Of a stretch of 64,000 nt of DNA, positions 41,347 through 51,196 are shown piece by piece. Origin of the DNA: UBA1672 sp050633325 (GTDB taxonomy: Bacteria; Pseudomonadota; Alphaproteobacteria; Micavibrionales; Micavibrionaceae); the NCBI GenBank assembly GCA_050633325.1, contig JBOEGH010000006.1, positions 124,001-188,000 on the forward strand, in the 5' to 3' direction. Under the pieces are notes generated by a model, which saw only the letters and a list, made by a program, of their open reading frames with translations, did no database searches and was not told the DNA's origin. How positions within the stretch are numbered: position 1 is the first letter of the stretch; every line of letters starts with the position of its first letter. Position numbers and translations under genes: made by a program.

Positions 41347-44300
41347 TTATTGTGCTGCTGCTTTAACAGTAATATCCACGCCTGTATTGTCATTGTCAGC
41401 AAGTGGAACAATATTGCTGTCTGGTGCGGCATCTTCACCGTTAGGTACGACATTTGCATTTTCTGCTTTATTAACAAAATCTGGTATATTTTTACTGCTT
41501 CCTTGACCAGCGGCAAGAGCTTTGTCAGCTTGCTCTTTTGCTACTCGAGCAGCATCCAGATCAATAACATTTTGTGGAACTTCACCTTCTTTACTTTGAG
41601 CTGTAACACCAGCTTTACCGGCAGGTGCGATTTCATGTTTGATCGGCTGACCGTCTTTACCGGTTAAAGTAACAACATTACTTTTTGGATCTTGGCTTTG
41701 TACTGCTTGAGAACCATTAAAGCCAGCAGCTACAGCCTTTGGTAGGTTGTTGCGTCCACGTAATGACGGATTAACTTGTGCAAATGAACTTTTTGCATCA
41801 GCATGGTCGCGCATTTCTTGACCGGTCGCACCTGAACGATGGATAAAGTAACCGATAATACCAACAAGCGCAGCTATCTTCACACCCTTAGACATTCCGG
41901 TCCAATCGCCAACTTTGTTTAAAGCAACTATAGACATAAATGCTAAGAAGCCTTGTTCAGCAAGGTTATAACCATTCATTTCACCTTGAGTTTTTGCACC
42001 GCGTTTAACTTCAGACCACCAGTCCTTACCGTCTTGAAGCTTGCTTGCAGCCATATTGAAATAGCCACCTATAACGCTGTCACCGCCATTTCTGCTCCCT
42101 AAGAATTGGTTAAGAAGACCGTATTCGCCACCACCTGCAGCAATCGCTCCTCTTTCAAAGCGACCACCAGTGCCAAAGTGGTGTTTGGTGTCTTGATTTT
42201 CTTGTAATAGAGCTGCGTTATCAGAAACCAAAGTATTAATTTGTTTATGTAGTGCTTCTGCCTCTGTTTTTACAGCTTCAACTGCATCAGTTTTAGCTTT
42301 CAGTGTTTCAAGAAGGGCTTTCGCGCTGTCCTTGCCTGAAAGTGCAGTTATTCCTTGGATCTGAGTGTTAAGATCAGTTATTTCTTTTTGAAGTGCGCTT
42401 GCTTCATCTTTCTTTTGAGCAAGTTGTTCAAGATATTCTGCTGCCGCACGGTTGTTACCGTTCATATCCGCTAAAAGCTCGTTTAATCTACCAACAGCGA
42501 CGTGATCACCTTTATCGAACAGCTGTTCGCTTAGTGTTTCTACTTTGTCAACCTGCTGTGTTTTCATGCCAGCAACTAGGAAAGCAGCACTATTCTTTGC
42601 ATCTTCTGCACCGTAAAGTTTTGAAACACGACCTGCATCTTTTGTTGCTTCTGCTAAAGCGTCTTTTGCAGCCTTGTGCTCATCGTAAAGAGGGTTTGCT
42701 GCTCGTGCTGCTTCTTCCGCTTTTGCTGCTTCTTCTGCTTTTTGCTCTGGCGTTAGCCCTGCAAGGCGTGCTTTTTCTGCTGCATCAGCTGCCGCTTGCG
42801 CTTTCGCTTCTGCTGCAATACGTGCATCTTCAACAGCCTTTAATCTAGCTATTTCAACAGTATTTAATTGATCAAAGTCGCTTTGAGCTTTAGCTGCTGC
42901 TGCTTGAAGAGCAGGGTCATCAGGGTTTGCTTTTAATGCTTCTTGCGCCGCCGTATTAGCATCACGCGCAGCATTTAATTTTTCCTCTGCTGCTATGCGT
43001 GCTGCTTCTGCTTCTGCCGCTACTCGTGCCGCTTCTGCTTCTGCCGCTGCTTTTGCGTCTGCTGCTGCTTTTGCGTCTGCTGCTTGTTGTTCAGCTGCGG
43101 TCAAAACAACAGGAGGGATAGTTCCTGTGGTGTTGATGCCTGTGATTATTGCATCTACCTCTGATCTAATTCTTTTATCCGCTGCGATAACGTTTGTATT
43201 TATTCTAGCAAGGTCAGTAACGTGTGATTGTTGATCTGCCCAAGCAATGTTTGCAAGAGGTAGAAGAGTATCGTCATTTGATATTATAGTATTTTGCTTA
43301 ACTATACCCTCATAAGCTGCTTGAGCCGAGGGAACCAATTTATCACTATTTGCGTTAACCGTGTCTATGTAAGCATCAAAGCGTTGTTCTACTTCTGCTT
43401 TTAGAGCAGTGTATTTTTCAAATGCGTCAGACCCTTGATCAGAGTTATCTATAACATTTTGTATACCCTGTAACGCCTCAGCTTTGGTAGAGTTAAGGTG
43501 CTGCTCCAAGCTTGTAAGGTTACTCTCTACAGAATCATTAATCTCTTTTGCTGCTTCTGTAATTTCTTTTGACGTATCTTGTAGATCAGAAAGCTTTAAA
43601 GGTGCAGCAGAAGGGGGAGCGTCCTCTTGTTTTTCATCTGGTGATGGCTCACCACCACTGAAATAATTGATCCCAGCCAATATTGTCGATCCATCAGGAA
43701 TATTTGCGTTTTCGCGAATCCATTCACCAACTTTACTGTCATCACCAAGGGCTGCATCTATAGGTTGGGTAACCCCCCATGTCAGCGCACTAATTCCTGT
43801 GCGTGTTGTATATGTTGCAACATCTATAGGTAAAGACCATTCAAGACCAGTGTCCCAGCCTTCGCCATCTTCGCCAAGGCCTAGTTTTTCACTTGCCCAT
43901 TCAACGCCTTTTGCACCAGCAACCAGAGCCAAACTGCCCTCTACTGCTGCCAATGTTCCCCAACGAACATGTGCGCTTGATAACCCACCTGATGCAAGGA
44001 ATTTAGTAGGCTTCCAAATACCATCGCGAATTACATTACCAACTCCACGTATCGGGTTAGGGCCTTTACCCTCAGGGTATATAGTTTTAAGCTTGTCTAA
44101 CTCACCTGGCTTTGCACCGGGAACCACTTCTGTACTTCCTCCAAACAAGTAAGCTTTAGCCTTTGTCTGTAAGTTTGCAATATACTGAGTGCGGTTATAT
44201 TGACCAGGAACACCAGATTTTGGAATATCAAATAATCTTGTATTGCTTTTGTCAGGTCCGGGGAATGCCCAACCATATGTGAAATATTCATAAGGATCGG

Positions 44301-46167
44301 CTATTCGCTTTTCAGTATCCCTTGGTCCAAACGTAAATGGAGCATCTTTGTCATCTATGTGTGTGCGTTGCAGATCATCGACAAATTCTCTGTAATTTTG
44401 ATCAGCACCTTTTTTCGAGTCTACTAGAGTAGTGAAAAATGATTCAGGTAGAGTGTCACTCGCCTTTACACCCATATGCATTTGTGTAATTCGAATTGCT
44501 CTTGCTGCTTCATGGGGGTAGCCAGCAGTGTAAAGAGACCTTGCATAACCGACCAATGTTCTAAAATCTTCAACATCCCATTTAATACGACCAGCCTCAT
44601 CCATAGACTTGCCCTTGAACATAGTTGCCAGTCTGCCCATGGTCAATTCAGCGTTACTAGACCCAGCATTTGGTGTGAAGCGAGTTGTACGCTGGTACAT
44701 ACTCATGCTAAGGCTTCTTTCCAACGCTCTTTCTTTTGCAAGGCTAGGTCTGTTTTCTACTGAACCATCAATGCCTTTCCATCCTGCTAATCTTATTTCA
44801 GGATCGCCACCGATTCTTGCCATTCTATTGGAAGATCCGGCGCTCAACGCAACCTCAAACGCACCTCTATCATTACCTACTGCATCTAAGTTTTCTAGAA
44901 AGTCCATAAGTATTTCGTTGTTCTCACCTGTCTTCGACATGGTGGTTGCCATACCGTTTATATCATTTACATATTTTTTCGATACAATGAGTTGGTTCCC
45001 GCTAAGTCTTTCTGTTCCATGATATTTTTTATCAGGAGCTTCCGTAGCTTCCAATTCTTTTAGGCGTATTTCTGTATTATCTGCAAGTTGATCAAGACTG
45101 GATTTGTTGTTTTCTGCAAAACTGTCAAATGCTTGTCTTACTTGAGATTTTGCATCTTCTATACTTATTTTGTTGTTACCAACATTAGCTGCAATCTCTT
45201 GCAATTGGTCATCCAAACTTTTGGCTGCATCTATTATACCAGACTTACTTATAGAGGTATCTATGTCTTTAATGATGGGTCTTATAAAGTCTCTACCAGT
45301 GAAAAGGTTAGGGATATTTTTTGTTAAGTTACCTATTGGCTGCACACCGGGAATAAATCTGGTGTGAGTATTAACAAAACCGTGGCTAGTACCCTTAGCA
45401 GTACCCCAGTTTGAATAGTGAAGTCTTGTCAGCTGTTGTAAGAAGTTACGGTAAGGCTCCGGCAGAATTGTTTCGGGGGCTTTGTGCGCACCTGATGCAT
45501 CGGCTGTTTTTGCGCTACTATTTGCTGCATCAGTATCATTAGCGGCGTCAGAAGCACTCTTTGGTGCTGCATCCGCAGTATCTACATTCTGCGCGACATC
45601 ATCAGCCGCAGTATCTACACTTTGTGCTACATCATCAACGGCACTGTCGGCAGCCTTAGTTTGCACCCAAACTGCACGTGCAGCACCATGCGCAGCATCA
45701 CCCTCTAAGCCGTTCTTACTCATAAGCTCGGCCGCCAAGGCTCTTATACTTGCTTCTCTTTCTGCAACTTCATCAACAGCCTTCAAAAGCATACCAGGTG
45801 GAATATCATTATACTTTTCGGCAATCAGACTAATGTCATCATGGGTAACTTCAGCACCAGAGTTTATTTTTGCTAATATTTCATCTGTGAATTTTGTTTC
45901 ATGAATTTGCTTGGTAAGCGTAATTTTGAATGCGTCACCAGTAAGAAACTCTCTTGATTGACGTGTAAGGCCATCTGCCTTCGCAGCGGTTTCCTGAATT
46001 TCTCTTATTGCATTATCTATGTCAGATAGGTCAGTGTTTTTGATCGCATTTGTTAATGCGTCATCAAATGCAGGACTAGTTAAAACTGGCTCTATCGCTT
46101 TTACGACATCAGCTGCGATTTGGTCGCTTGCTTTCAGGAGCTTCAGTATTTCGTCAATTGCATTCAT
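41347..46167 (-). CDS. Giant Ala-rich coiled-coil membrane protein, 1606 aa, unknown function
   Basis: A 1606-residue protein without a signal peptide. The first ~180 residues are helical, residues ~170-235 are a low-complexity Asp/Ala linker (DDVAQ, VDTA repeats), and a long mixed alpha/beta part follows. Hydrophobic segments occur near 730-760 and two near 1405-1445 (EQGFLAFMSIVALNKV, VKIAALVGIIGYFIHRSG). Residues about 1020-1170 are an almost pure Ala/Glu/Lys coiled coil (AADAKAAAEAEAARVAAEAEAARIA). Further coiled coil is near 1230-1330 and an Asn/Asp-rich tail follows. I recognise no domain. It could be a scaffold spanning the inner membrane. It is the largest gene of the window. Confidence 0.88.
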   Translation of the reverse strand: MNAIDEILKLLKASDQIAADVVKAIEPVLTSPAFDDALTNAIKNTDLSDIDNAIREIQETAAKADGLTRQSREFLTGDAFKITLTKQIHETKFTDEILAKINSGAEVTHDDISLIAEKYNDIPPGMLLKAVDEVAEREASIRALAAELMSKNGLEGDAAHGAARAVWVQTKAADSAVDDVAQSVDTAADDVAQNVDTADAAPKSASDAANDTDAANSSAKTADASGAHKAPETILPEPYRNFLQQLTRLHYSNWGTAKGTSHGFVNTHTRFIPGVQPIGNLTKNIPNLFTGRDFIRPIIKDIDTSISKSGIIDAAKSLDDQLQEIAANVGNNKISIEDAKSQVRQAFDSFAENNKSSLDQLADNTEIRLKELEATEAPDKKYHGTERLSGNQLIVSKKYVNDINGMATTMSKTGENNEILMDFLENLDAVGNDRGAFEVALSAGSSNRMARIGGDPEIRLAGWKGIDGSVENRPSLAKERALERSLSMSMYQRTTRFTPNAGSSNAELTMGRLATMFKGKSMDEAGRIKWDVEDFRTLVGYARSLYTAGYPHEAARAIRITQMHMGVKASDTLPESFFTTLVDSKKGADQNYREFVDDLQRTHIDDKDAPFTFGPRDTEKRIADPYEYFTYGWAFPGPDKSNTRLFDIPKSGVPGQYNRTQYIANLQTKAKAYLFGGSTEVVPGAKPGELDKLKTIYPEGKGPNPIRGVGNVIRDGIWKPTKFLASGGLSSAHVRWGTLAAVEGSLALVAGAKGVEWASEKLGLGEDGEGWDTGLEWSLPIDVATYTTRTGISALTWGVTQPIDAALGDDSKVGEWIRENANIPDGSTILAGINYFSGGEPSPDEKQEDAPPSAAPLKLSDLQDTSKEITEAAKEINDSVESNLTSLEQHLNSTKAEALQGIQNVIDNSDQGSDAFEKYTALKAEVEQRFDAYIDTVNANSDKLVPSAQAAYEGIVKQNTIISNDDTLLPLANIAWADQQSHVTDLARINTNVIAADKRIRSEVDAIITGINTTGTIPPVVLTAAEQQAADAKAAADAKAAAEAEAARVAAEAEAARIAAEEKLNAARDANTAAQEALKANPDDPALQAAAAKAQSDFDQLNTVEIARLKAVEDARIAAEAKAQAAADAAEKARLAGLTPEQKAEEAAKAEEAARAANPLYDEHKAAKDALAEATKDAGRVSKLYGAEDAKNSAAFLVAGMKTQQVDKVETLSEQLFDKGDHVAVGRLNELLADMNGNNRAAAEYLEQLAQKKDEASALQKEITDLNTQIQGITALSGKDSAKALLETLKAKTDAVEAVKTEAEALHKQINTLVSDNAALLQENQDTKHHFGTGGRFERGAIAAGGGEYGLLNQFLGSRNGGDSVIGGYFNMAASKLQDGKDWWSEVKRGAKTQGEMNGYNLAEQGFLAFMSIVALNKVGDWTGMSKGVKIAALVGIIGYFIHRSGATGQEMRDHADAKSSFAQVNPSLRGRNNLPKAVAAGFNGSQAVQSQDPKSNVVTLTGKDGQPIKHEIAPAGKAGVTAQSKEGEVPQNVIDLDAARVAKEQADKALAAGQGSSKNIPDFVNKAENANVVPNGEDAAPDSNIVPLADNDNTGVDITVKAAAQ

Positions 46168-46272
46168 GTAATGCTACACCCTTTTTATTTATAGTTATAA
46201 TACTATTCTTTTATGCTTACTAGAATAATACTGTATCTATAAGGGTATTGTCAAATTTAATTTCGGTTTTGG

Positions 46273-48534
46273 TTATTTGTTGCTGCTAAGACTGTCATTT
46301 ATTATTTTTGCTTCTTCTGGTGTATCAAAAGTAAGCGTGAAAATCGTTGGTTTATCAGGGTTTAGAGACGTTGTTGTGCCATCAACGCGATTATTGAAAG
46401 CAGTTGATGTAACACCACCTTGCCCATCACTAGCGTAAGATAAAGTAGAGCCATTGGCTTTATTTATAGCTGGTTGATTGAATGTGCCACTTAGAGGTGC
46501 GCCGCCCGATTCTGTATTGTCAGGAGATTGCTTGTTATCTTGCATCTGCCTGTATGTTTTCATTAGCTCATCAACAGAATATCCACTTTTGTTATTGTCG
46601 TATCTATCCATATTAACTGTACTATTTGCATCACGTATGGCTTTGTTGCCATCAACTTCTGCTGCTGTGTTTTTCAAATCTGCACTAACACCAAGTCCAA
46701 ACGCAAGCCCGGCACCGCCAAGCTCCACTACTTTCGCTGTAGTATCAAAGAATGGGTTAAGTGCTCTACTACCCGCTTTGTATATTCCTGCATCCCAACC
46801 ATTTGTAATGCGTTGCATAGTTGTAAAGCTCTGATCTATTTGTTCGATCTTGATAGCGGAGGCGGGCATGGCTGCTTGTTCGCTTGCCTGTGCTGCCCTT
46901 GTCGTTGATGTAAGTAAAACCTCATCAGATGTTTTTGCAACTCTTGTCGCTTGCTCTACCGCTATTTGGGCGTTGGCGATATCGTCTGCTGATGCTCCTG
47001 CTGCTTTTAATTCTGCTAGCTGTGTTTCTGCCAGAGTTAGTGCTTTTGCCGATTCTTGGGCTTGTAATTGAGCGGCTTGCCTGATTGCTTCTTCTGCCTG
47101 TGCTACGGCGGCCTTGTCTGATAGGCCGGTTGTGTGCTTGATTAGTTCTTGTGCCGCTTTTTCTGCATTCTGCGCTTGCTGTAATGCTATTTCAGCTTTT
47201 GCAATATCTTCTGCAGATGCGCTTGCCGCTTTTAATGCCTCTAACTTTTGTTCAGCTGCTGTGGCAACTTTTCCTGCCTCAGTTGCATGAGCAGTAGCCG
47301 CCGTATTTGCTATTCCTTCTGCCTTAACTAATTTAGCTTGCGCTTTTGCTAAAGCCTTTTCTGCTTTTGCTATTTGACTCATCGATGCGCCAGCTTTTTC
47401 AAGCTGTAATAGCTTTTCTTCAGCTGCTGCAACTTTGTTTGCTGCTTTTGCCGCTTTGTCTATCAGCTTGGCTGCATCGGCCAACATGTCGACGCTTTTC
47501 ATTACTTGAACTACTTTTGTGCCGACACTTGATACTCTTAATGCGGCTAGTGCTGCACCACCGACACCTGCGGTTACTGATCCTACTGCCCAGAACATTA
47601 ATGCTTCTGCAACGGCTTGCGGGCCGTACATAAGAGTCATTTCCTGTGTTTTATATGGGTTTGGTATTTCATTACCATCATCATCTATGATAACGGGCTG
47701 AACACGGTCAAATGCGGTTTCTAATGATTTGTTTTCTAACAACGAATCTTCATCGAATAAGTGCTTAACTTGTAATGTGTCATTAAGACCTGTCGTCCAA
47801 GAGAAGAATTTCGTGTCGGATATCAGGTTGGCTTTTTCGTCTTCCTCCATTCCAAGGTTATATATACCAACTGCCAAAGGGCGAGTTGTGTATTCATATA
47901 AAACATTGCGTCCGATGTCACCGACAAATCCAACAGTAGAGGAGGCGGCATTTATAATACCCTGTGTAGCCAGAGCTGTCGCTCTACCTGGGTTTTCCTT
48001 AACGTAGGTGCCCATATCCTCTGCCCAAGCTTGAGCTTTTTCATTGCGATCGGCAAGACCTCCACCAGCCCAGTCTGGCAAGTCTGTGTCAAAGGCCCAC
48101 TCAGCACCGCGTGCTACATAACCAACAGGGCTAACTGCGACAATATAGGCTCCGCCGTTCCAAACGGCTGGTGCGGCGGTGTCGGCAATCCATGTTGTTG
48201 CTGGTTCTATTACTGCTAATTGAGTGTCTAGCCTGGTTTCTGCCCATTCAACTTCGACATCTGCTCCCATCATTTGAAGGCCGTTGGTTACTCCACCAAC
48301 TACCGGGGCTGCGACATGTGCTATTACGTTGATTTGATCATCTAGCCTGGTTTCTGCCCACTCGACTTTAACATCTGCGCCCATCATTTGAAGACCGTTG
48401 GTTACGCCACCAACAACTGGGGCTGCAACTTGCGCGCCAACTTCTATGGCACCGTCTTTGACAGCGGTCAAGCCAGTTACAACGCCGTCTACTGCGCTGC
48501 TACCTGCTTCATATAACCAATCACCAAAGCCCAT
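46273..48534 (-). CDS. Ala-rich coiled-coil membrane protein with internal repeats, 753 aa
   Basis: A 753-residue protein without signal peptide. Near the N-terminus two almost identical 38-residue copies (AAPVVGGVTNGLQMMGADVK, then VEWAETRLDxQ) are encoded by a 114-base tandem repeat. Hydrophobic stretches lie near 305-335 (EALMFWAVGSVTAGVGGAAL) and 605-625. Between them, residues about 365-560 are three diverged coiled-coil units, each with LxxAxAS...IAxAxxAxxxAQ. The tail is Asn/Thr/Gly-rich and ends FTLTFDTPEEAKIINDSL. Composition is close to the 1606-aa neighbour. Function unknown. Confidence 0.87.
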   Translation of the reverse strand: MGFGDWLYEAGSSAVDGVVTGLTAVKDGAIEVGAQVAAPVVGGVTNGLQMMGADVKVEWAETRLDDQINVIAHVAAPVVGGVTNGLQMMGADVEVEWAETRLDTQLAVIEPATTWIADTAAPAVWNGGAYIVAVSPVGYVARGAEWAFDTDLPDWAGGGLADRNEKAQAWAEDMGTYVKENPGRATALATQGIINAASSTVGFVGDIGRNVLYEYTTRPLAVGIYNLGMEEDEKANLISDTKFFSWTTGLNDTLQVKHLFDEDSLLENKSLETAFDRVQPVIIDDDGNEIPNPYKTQEMTLMYGPQAVAEALMFWAVGSVTAGVGGAALAALRVSSVGTKVVQVMKSVDMLADAAKLIDKAAKAANKVAAAEEKLLQLEKAGASMSQIAKAEKALAKAQAKLVKAEGIANTAATAHATEAGKVATAAEQKLEALKAASASAEDIAKAEIALQQAQNAEKAAQELIKHTTGLSDKAAVAQAEEAIRQAAQLQAQESAKALTLAETQLAELKAAGASADDIANAQIAVEQATRVAKTSDEVLLTSTTRAAQASEQAAMPASAIKIEQIDQSFTTMQRITNGWDAGIYKAGSRALNPFFDTTAKVVELGGAGLAFGLGVSADLKNTAAEVDGNKAIRDANSTVNMDRYDNNKSGYSVDELMKTYRQMQDNKQSPDNTESGGAPLSGTFNQPAINKANGSTLSYASDGQGGVTSTAFNNRVDGTTTSLNPDKPTIFTLTFDTPEEAKIINDSLSSNK
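48227..48431 (-). repeat. Tandem repeat, period 114 bp (38 aa)
   Basis: Two copies (from 48227 and from 48341) of about 91 near-identical bases separated by a more divergent 23-base segment, inside the 753-aa gene. High DNA identity suggests a recent duplication; the third-base differences indicate some drift. Confidence 0.85.
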
Positions 48535-48572
48535 TTTACCCTATGTTCTGTTTAATTTTTTGTTTTTTATTT

Positions 48573-49265
48573 TTATATTTCAAGCGTGTCAACTTCAACT
48601 GTGTTGAAAGGATTGTTAGTTCTATCCCTGTCACTTCCACCCGTGAAATCATTTACTTTATCCATTATGAAGTCTCTGTTCATAAAGGCTAGGGCGGCGA
48701 GGCCAATTGTAATGGTTGTACCGTTTATAAGGTCAAACCCACTATCATTGTCATCTTTGCCGCCGCCAAATAATTTGAAAATACCGAACATTACTGCGGC
48801 AACGCCACCAAGTTTCGCACCGTCTCCAAAACCAAAACCATCCTCACCAGTAAATGCACTCGCTGCCCCTGCAAAGTCACCTTGTAGTAACTTACCTATG
48901 GCAGAGAACATGCTACCGTTTTCGTTTTTGTTTTCTTTGCTATCCGGATTAGACATACGCTCAAAAGCTTCGCGTGCCTTTTTGTCTGTGAACTCCACAG
49001 GATCTTCAACAATTTCTTTTGCTAAGTCTATTGTTTCGGTAGTTTTGTCTAGTGCTGACGATGTACCTTCTACAATATCGTTTCCTAGGTCTGATGCAGT
49101 CTTTGCCAAGCCTTCTTTATTATATTGCTCAACAATTTCATCTTTCTTTTCCTCTAAAGCATCACGGTTCCAATAGGCAGCTGTAGCAGCCCCAGCTGTT
49201 AGAAGTTTATTTTTAAAAGGAAATTTAACTAGACCAAGTAATCCTTTTCCAACCAGACCCCACAT
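48573..49265 (-). CDS. Membrane protein of unknown function, 230 aa
   Basis: A 230-residue protein with two to three hydrophobic segments (KNKLLTAGAATAAYWNRD, GAKLGGVAAVMFGIFKLFGG, ITIGLAALAFMNRDFIMD). AYWNRDALEEKKDEI and AFMNRDFIMDKVNDF are an internal repeat, one near each end. Charged helical regions and Gly/Asp-rich stretches lie between. No signal peptide or known domain. Its ATG overlaps the stop of the 26-codon ORF (TAATG), and AAGGGGGA in that ORF is its ribosome site. Confidence 0.82.
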   Translation of the reverse strand: MWGLVGKGLLGLVKFPFKNKLLTAGAATAAYWNRDALEEKKDEIVEQYNKEGLAKTASDLGNDIVEGTSSALDKTTETIDLAKEIVEDPVEFTDKKAREAFERMSNPDSKENKNENGSMFSAIGKLLQGDFAGAASAFTGEDGFGFGDGAKLGGVAAVMFGIFKLFGGGKDDNDSGFDLINGTTITIGLAALAFMNRDFIMDKVNDFTGGSDRDRTNNPFNTVEVDTLEI

Positions 49266-49345
49266 TACACAATCCCCCTTGAATTATATTCAAGAGAGCA
49301 ACGTGAAGTGCCAAAAACCTCTGAAATGTATGGATTATCCAACAT
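49265..49345 (-). CDS. 26-codon leader ORF, translationally coupled
   Basis: MLDNPYISEVFGTSRCSLEY is followed by NSRGIV and a stop that overlaps the next ATG. AGAGGAAAG lies 6-8 bases before the start, so it is probably translated. It is likely a coupling leader or small protein; too short to judge homology. Confidence 0.5.
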   Translation of the reverse strand: MLDNPYISEVFGTSRCSLEYNSRGIV

Positions 49346-49410
49346 TTATCTTTCCTCTTATCACCTTAATAATAGCACATTTTCTGCGCTTTTTCTATCA
49401 ACTTAAAGGC

Positions 49411-49440
49411 ATTATAGAATAAAGAGAACAGGTGACGCAA
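49411..49440 (-). promoter_or_regulatory. Probable promoter of the 40-49 kb operon
   Basis: On the minus strand TTGCGT (49435-49440) is separated by 18 bases from a perfect TATAAT (49411-49416), about 65 bases upstream of the leader ORF. The -35 region overlaps a hairpin (ACGCAA/TTGCGT) that may be the purH terminator. Confidence 0.5.
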
Positions 49441-49477
49441 GGTTTTTGTAAAAAATAGTTGCGTTATTGGTTTTATT

Positions 49478-51082
49478 TTAGTGTTTGAAGTGCCTCATGC
49501 CGGTAAATACCATGGCTAATCCGCGCTCATTTGCGGCATCGATTACTTCTTGGTCTCTTATTGATCCACCTGGCTGTATGATTGCGGTTACCCCGGCATT
49601 AGCGGCGGCAATAAGACCATCAGCAAAAGGGAAGAATGCATCAGATGCAACAACCGATCCTGTTGTTAATGGTTGATCCCATCCGGCGCTGCGTGCTGCT
49701 TCTTCTGCTTTCCATGCGGCGATACGTGACGAATCGATTCTGCTCATTTGTCCTGCGCCTATACCAACGGTTGCCCCGTCTTTTGCATATACGATTGCAT
49801 TTGATTTTACATGCTTGCTAACACAGAAGGAGAATAATAAGTCATCCATTTCTTTTTCTGTGGGTTCTCTGTCCGTAACTGTAGTTAATGCATCTTTATC
49901 AAACAGACTGGCGTCGCGATCTTGTACGAGCAGCCCTCCTGCTATGCAGGTAACCATACGGCGTTTCTTCAGGTTCTTTGGCATTTCACCGGTTGTAAGT
50001 ACGCGTATATTCTTTTTGGTTTTAAGTATCTCTATGGCTTCTGCATCTATTGATGGTGCAATTATAACTTCTACGAATCGCGTTATTATTGCGCTGGCCA
50101 CATCTGCTGTTAACGTTTTGTTTGATGCGATTATTCCACCGAATGCGCTGGTTTGATCACACATAAGAGCTTTCCTGTATGCGCTAAGCAGGTTATCATC
50201 TGTTGCTACTCCACATGGGTTAGCGTGCTTGATAATTGCAATTGTCGGTTCGTCGAATTCATTTACCAGTTCAAATGCTGCATCAGTATCATTTAGGTTG
50301 TTATAGGAAAGTTCCTTACCTTGAATTTGTGTGGCGCGCGCTGCACCTGGGCAACTGTTATCATCAGTTAGGTAAAGGGCGGCATTTTGATGCGGGTTTT
50401 CACCATAGCGCAAATTCTGTTTAAGAGTTCCTGAGAAGCTGATGCGTCTTGGTGCGTGTTCTTCAGTTTGTTCTGCAAACCAACCAGCTACGCTCGAATC
50501 ATAGGTTGCAGTTAATGAGAATGCAGTAAAGGCAAGCTTGCGGCGTAACTCTTTTGTTACTGCGCCATTATTTGTGTCCAAGTCTTCAATTACTCGTTCA
50601 TAGTCTTGTGGATCTGTTATTACTGTAACAAAGTCGTGGTTTTTCGCAGCTGCACGAATCATAGCAGGGCCACCAATATCGATATTCTCAATACATTTTG
50701 AAAAATCAGCACCACTGTTAATTGTCTCTACAAATGGGTACAGGTTAATGACAACCATATCTATAGCTTGAATGCCGTTATCTTCCATGGCTTGTAAATG
50801 GTCAGAATTATCGCGTTTAGCAAGTATTCCACCGTGAATTTTAGGGTGAAGGGTTTTTACTCTTCCTTCCATTATTTCAGGGGAGTTAGTGTGCTCTGAT
50901 ACTTCTGTGACTTCTATTCCTGCTTCTTTAAGCATTTTTGCAGTACCACCGGTAGACAGGATTTCAATACCACGTTGCGATAATTGCCTTGCAAAATCTT
51001 CTATACCATCTTTGTCAGATACAGAAATTAATGCACGTGTTATCTTTGTTGCATTAGGGTCATTAATGGTGGCATTGCTCAT
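49478..51082 (-). CDS. purH: Bifunctional AICAR formyltransferase/IMP cyclohydrolase
   Basis: A 534-residue enzyme for the last two steps of IMP synthesis. The N-terminal cyclohydrolase has ALISVSDKDGIEDFA, STGGTAKMLKEAGI and HPKIHGGILAKRD. The C-terminal formyltransferase has LRYGENPHQNAALY, the catalytic IKHANPCGVA and the terminal DAFFPFADGLIAAANAGVTAIIQPGGSIRD. Complete and of normal length. Upstream of the unknown operon on the same strand; the promoter listed above makes the latter independent. Confidence 0.98.
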   Translation of the reverse strand: MSNATINDPNATKITRALISVSDKDGIEDFARQLSQRGIEILSTGGTAKMLKEAGIEVTEVSEHTNSPEIMEGRVKTLHPKIHGGILAKRDNSDHLQAMEDNGIQAIDMVVINLYPFVETINSGADFSKCIENIDIGGPAMIRAAAKNHDFVTVITDPQDYERVIEDLDTNNGAVTKELRRKLAFTAFSLTATYDSSVAGWFAEQTEEHAPRRISFSGTLKQNLRYGENPHQNAALYLTDDNSCPGAARATQIQGKELSYNNLNDTDAAFELVNEFDEPTIAIIKHANPCGVATDDNLLSAYRKALMCDQTSAFGGIIASNKTLTADVASAIITRFVEVIIAPSIDAEAIEILKTKKNIRVLTTGEMPKNLKKRRMVTCIAGGLLVQDRDASLFDKDALTTVTDREPTEKEMDDLLFSFCVSKHVKSNAIVYAKDGATVGIGAGQMSRIDSSRIAAWKAEEAARSAGWDQPLTTGSVVASDAFFPFADGLIAAANAGVTAIIQPGGSIRDQEVIDAANERGLAMVFTGMRHFKH

Positions 51083-51196
51083 AATAATACTTTCCTTGCC
51101 CTATATAAAATAGGATCGGTTATTTTTAGCGGATTATATATAAGCAGATTTATTTTTCAGTGCAATAGTTACTGTAATAGATGCATGTAAAAATGT

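Noticed and set aside
42393..42848. 151-aa Leu/His-rich open frame on the plus strand
   Set aside because: Antisense of the Ala-rich coiled-coil part of the 1606-aa gene; GCT/GCA-rich reverse strand gives long open frames by composition.
42600..43090. Direct-repeat array (CRISPR-like impression)
   Set aside because: The repeated GCTTCTGCT-type units are codon repeats for an Ala-rich coiled coil in a coding frame; there are no constant repeats with unique spacers.
40136..49345. Secreted polymorphic toxin or T6SS/Rhs locus
   Set aside because: No Rhs/YD repeats, PAAR, VgrG, haemagglutinin repeats, signal peptides or small immunity-like gene pattern are visible.
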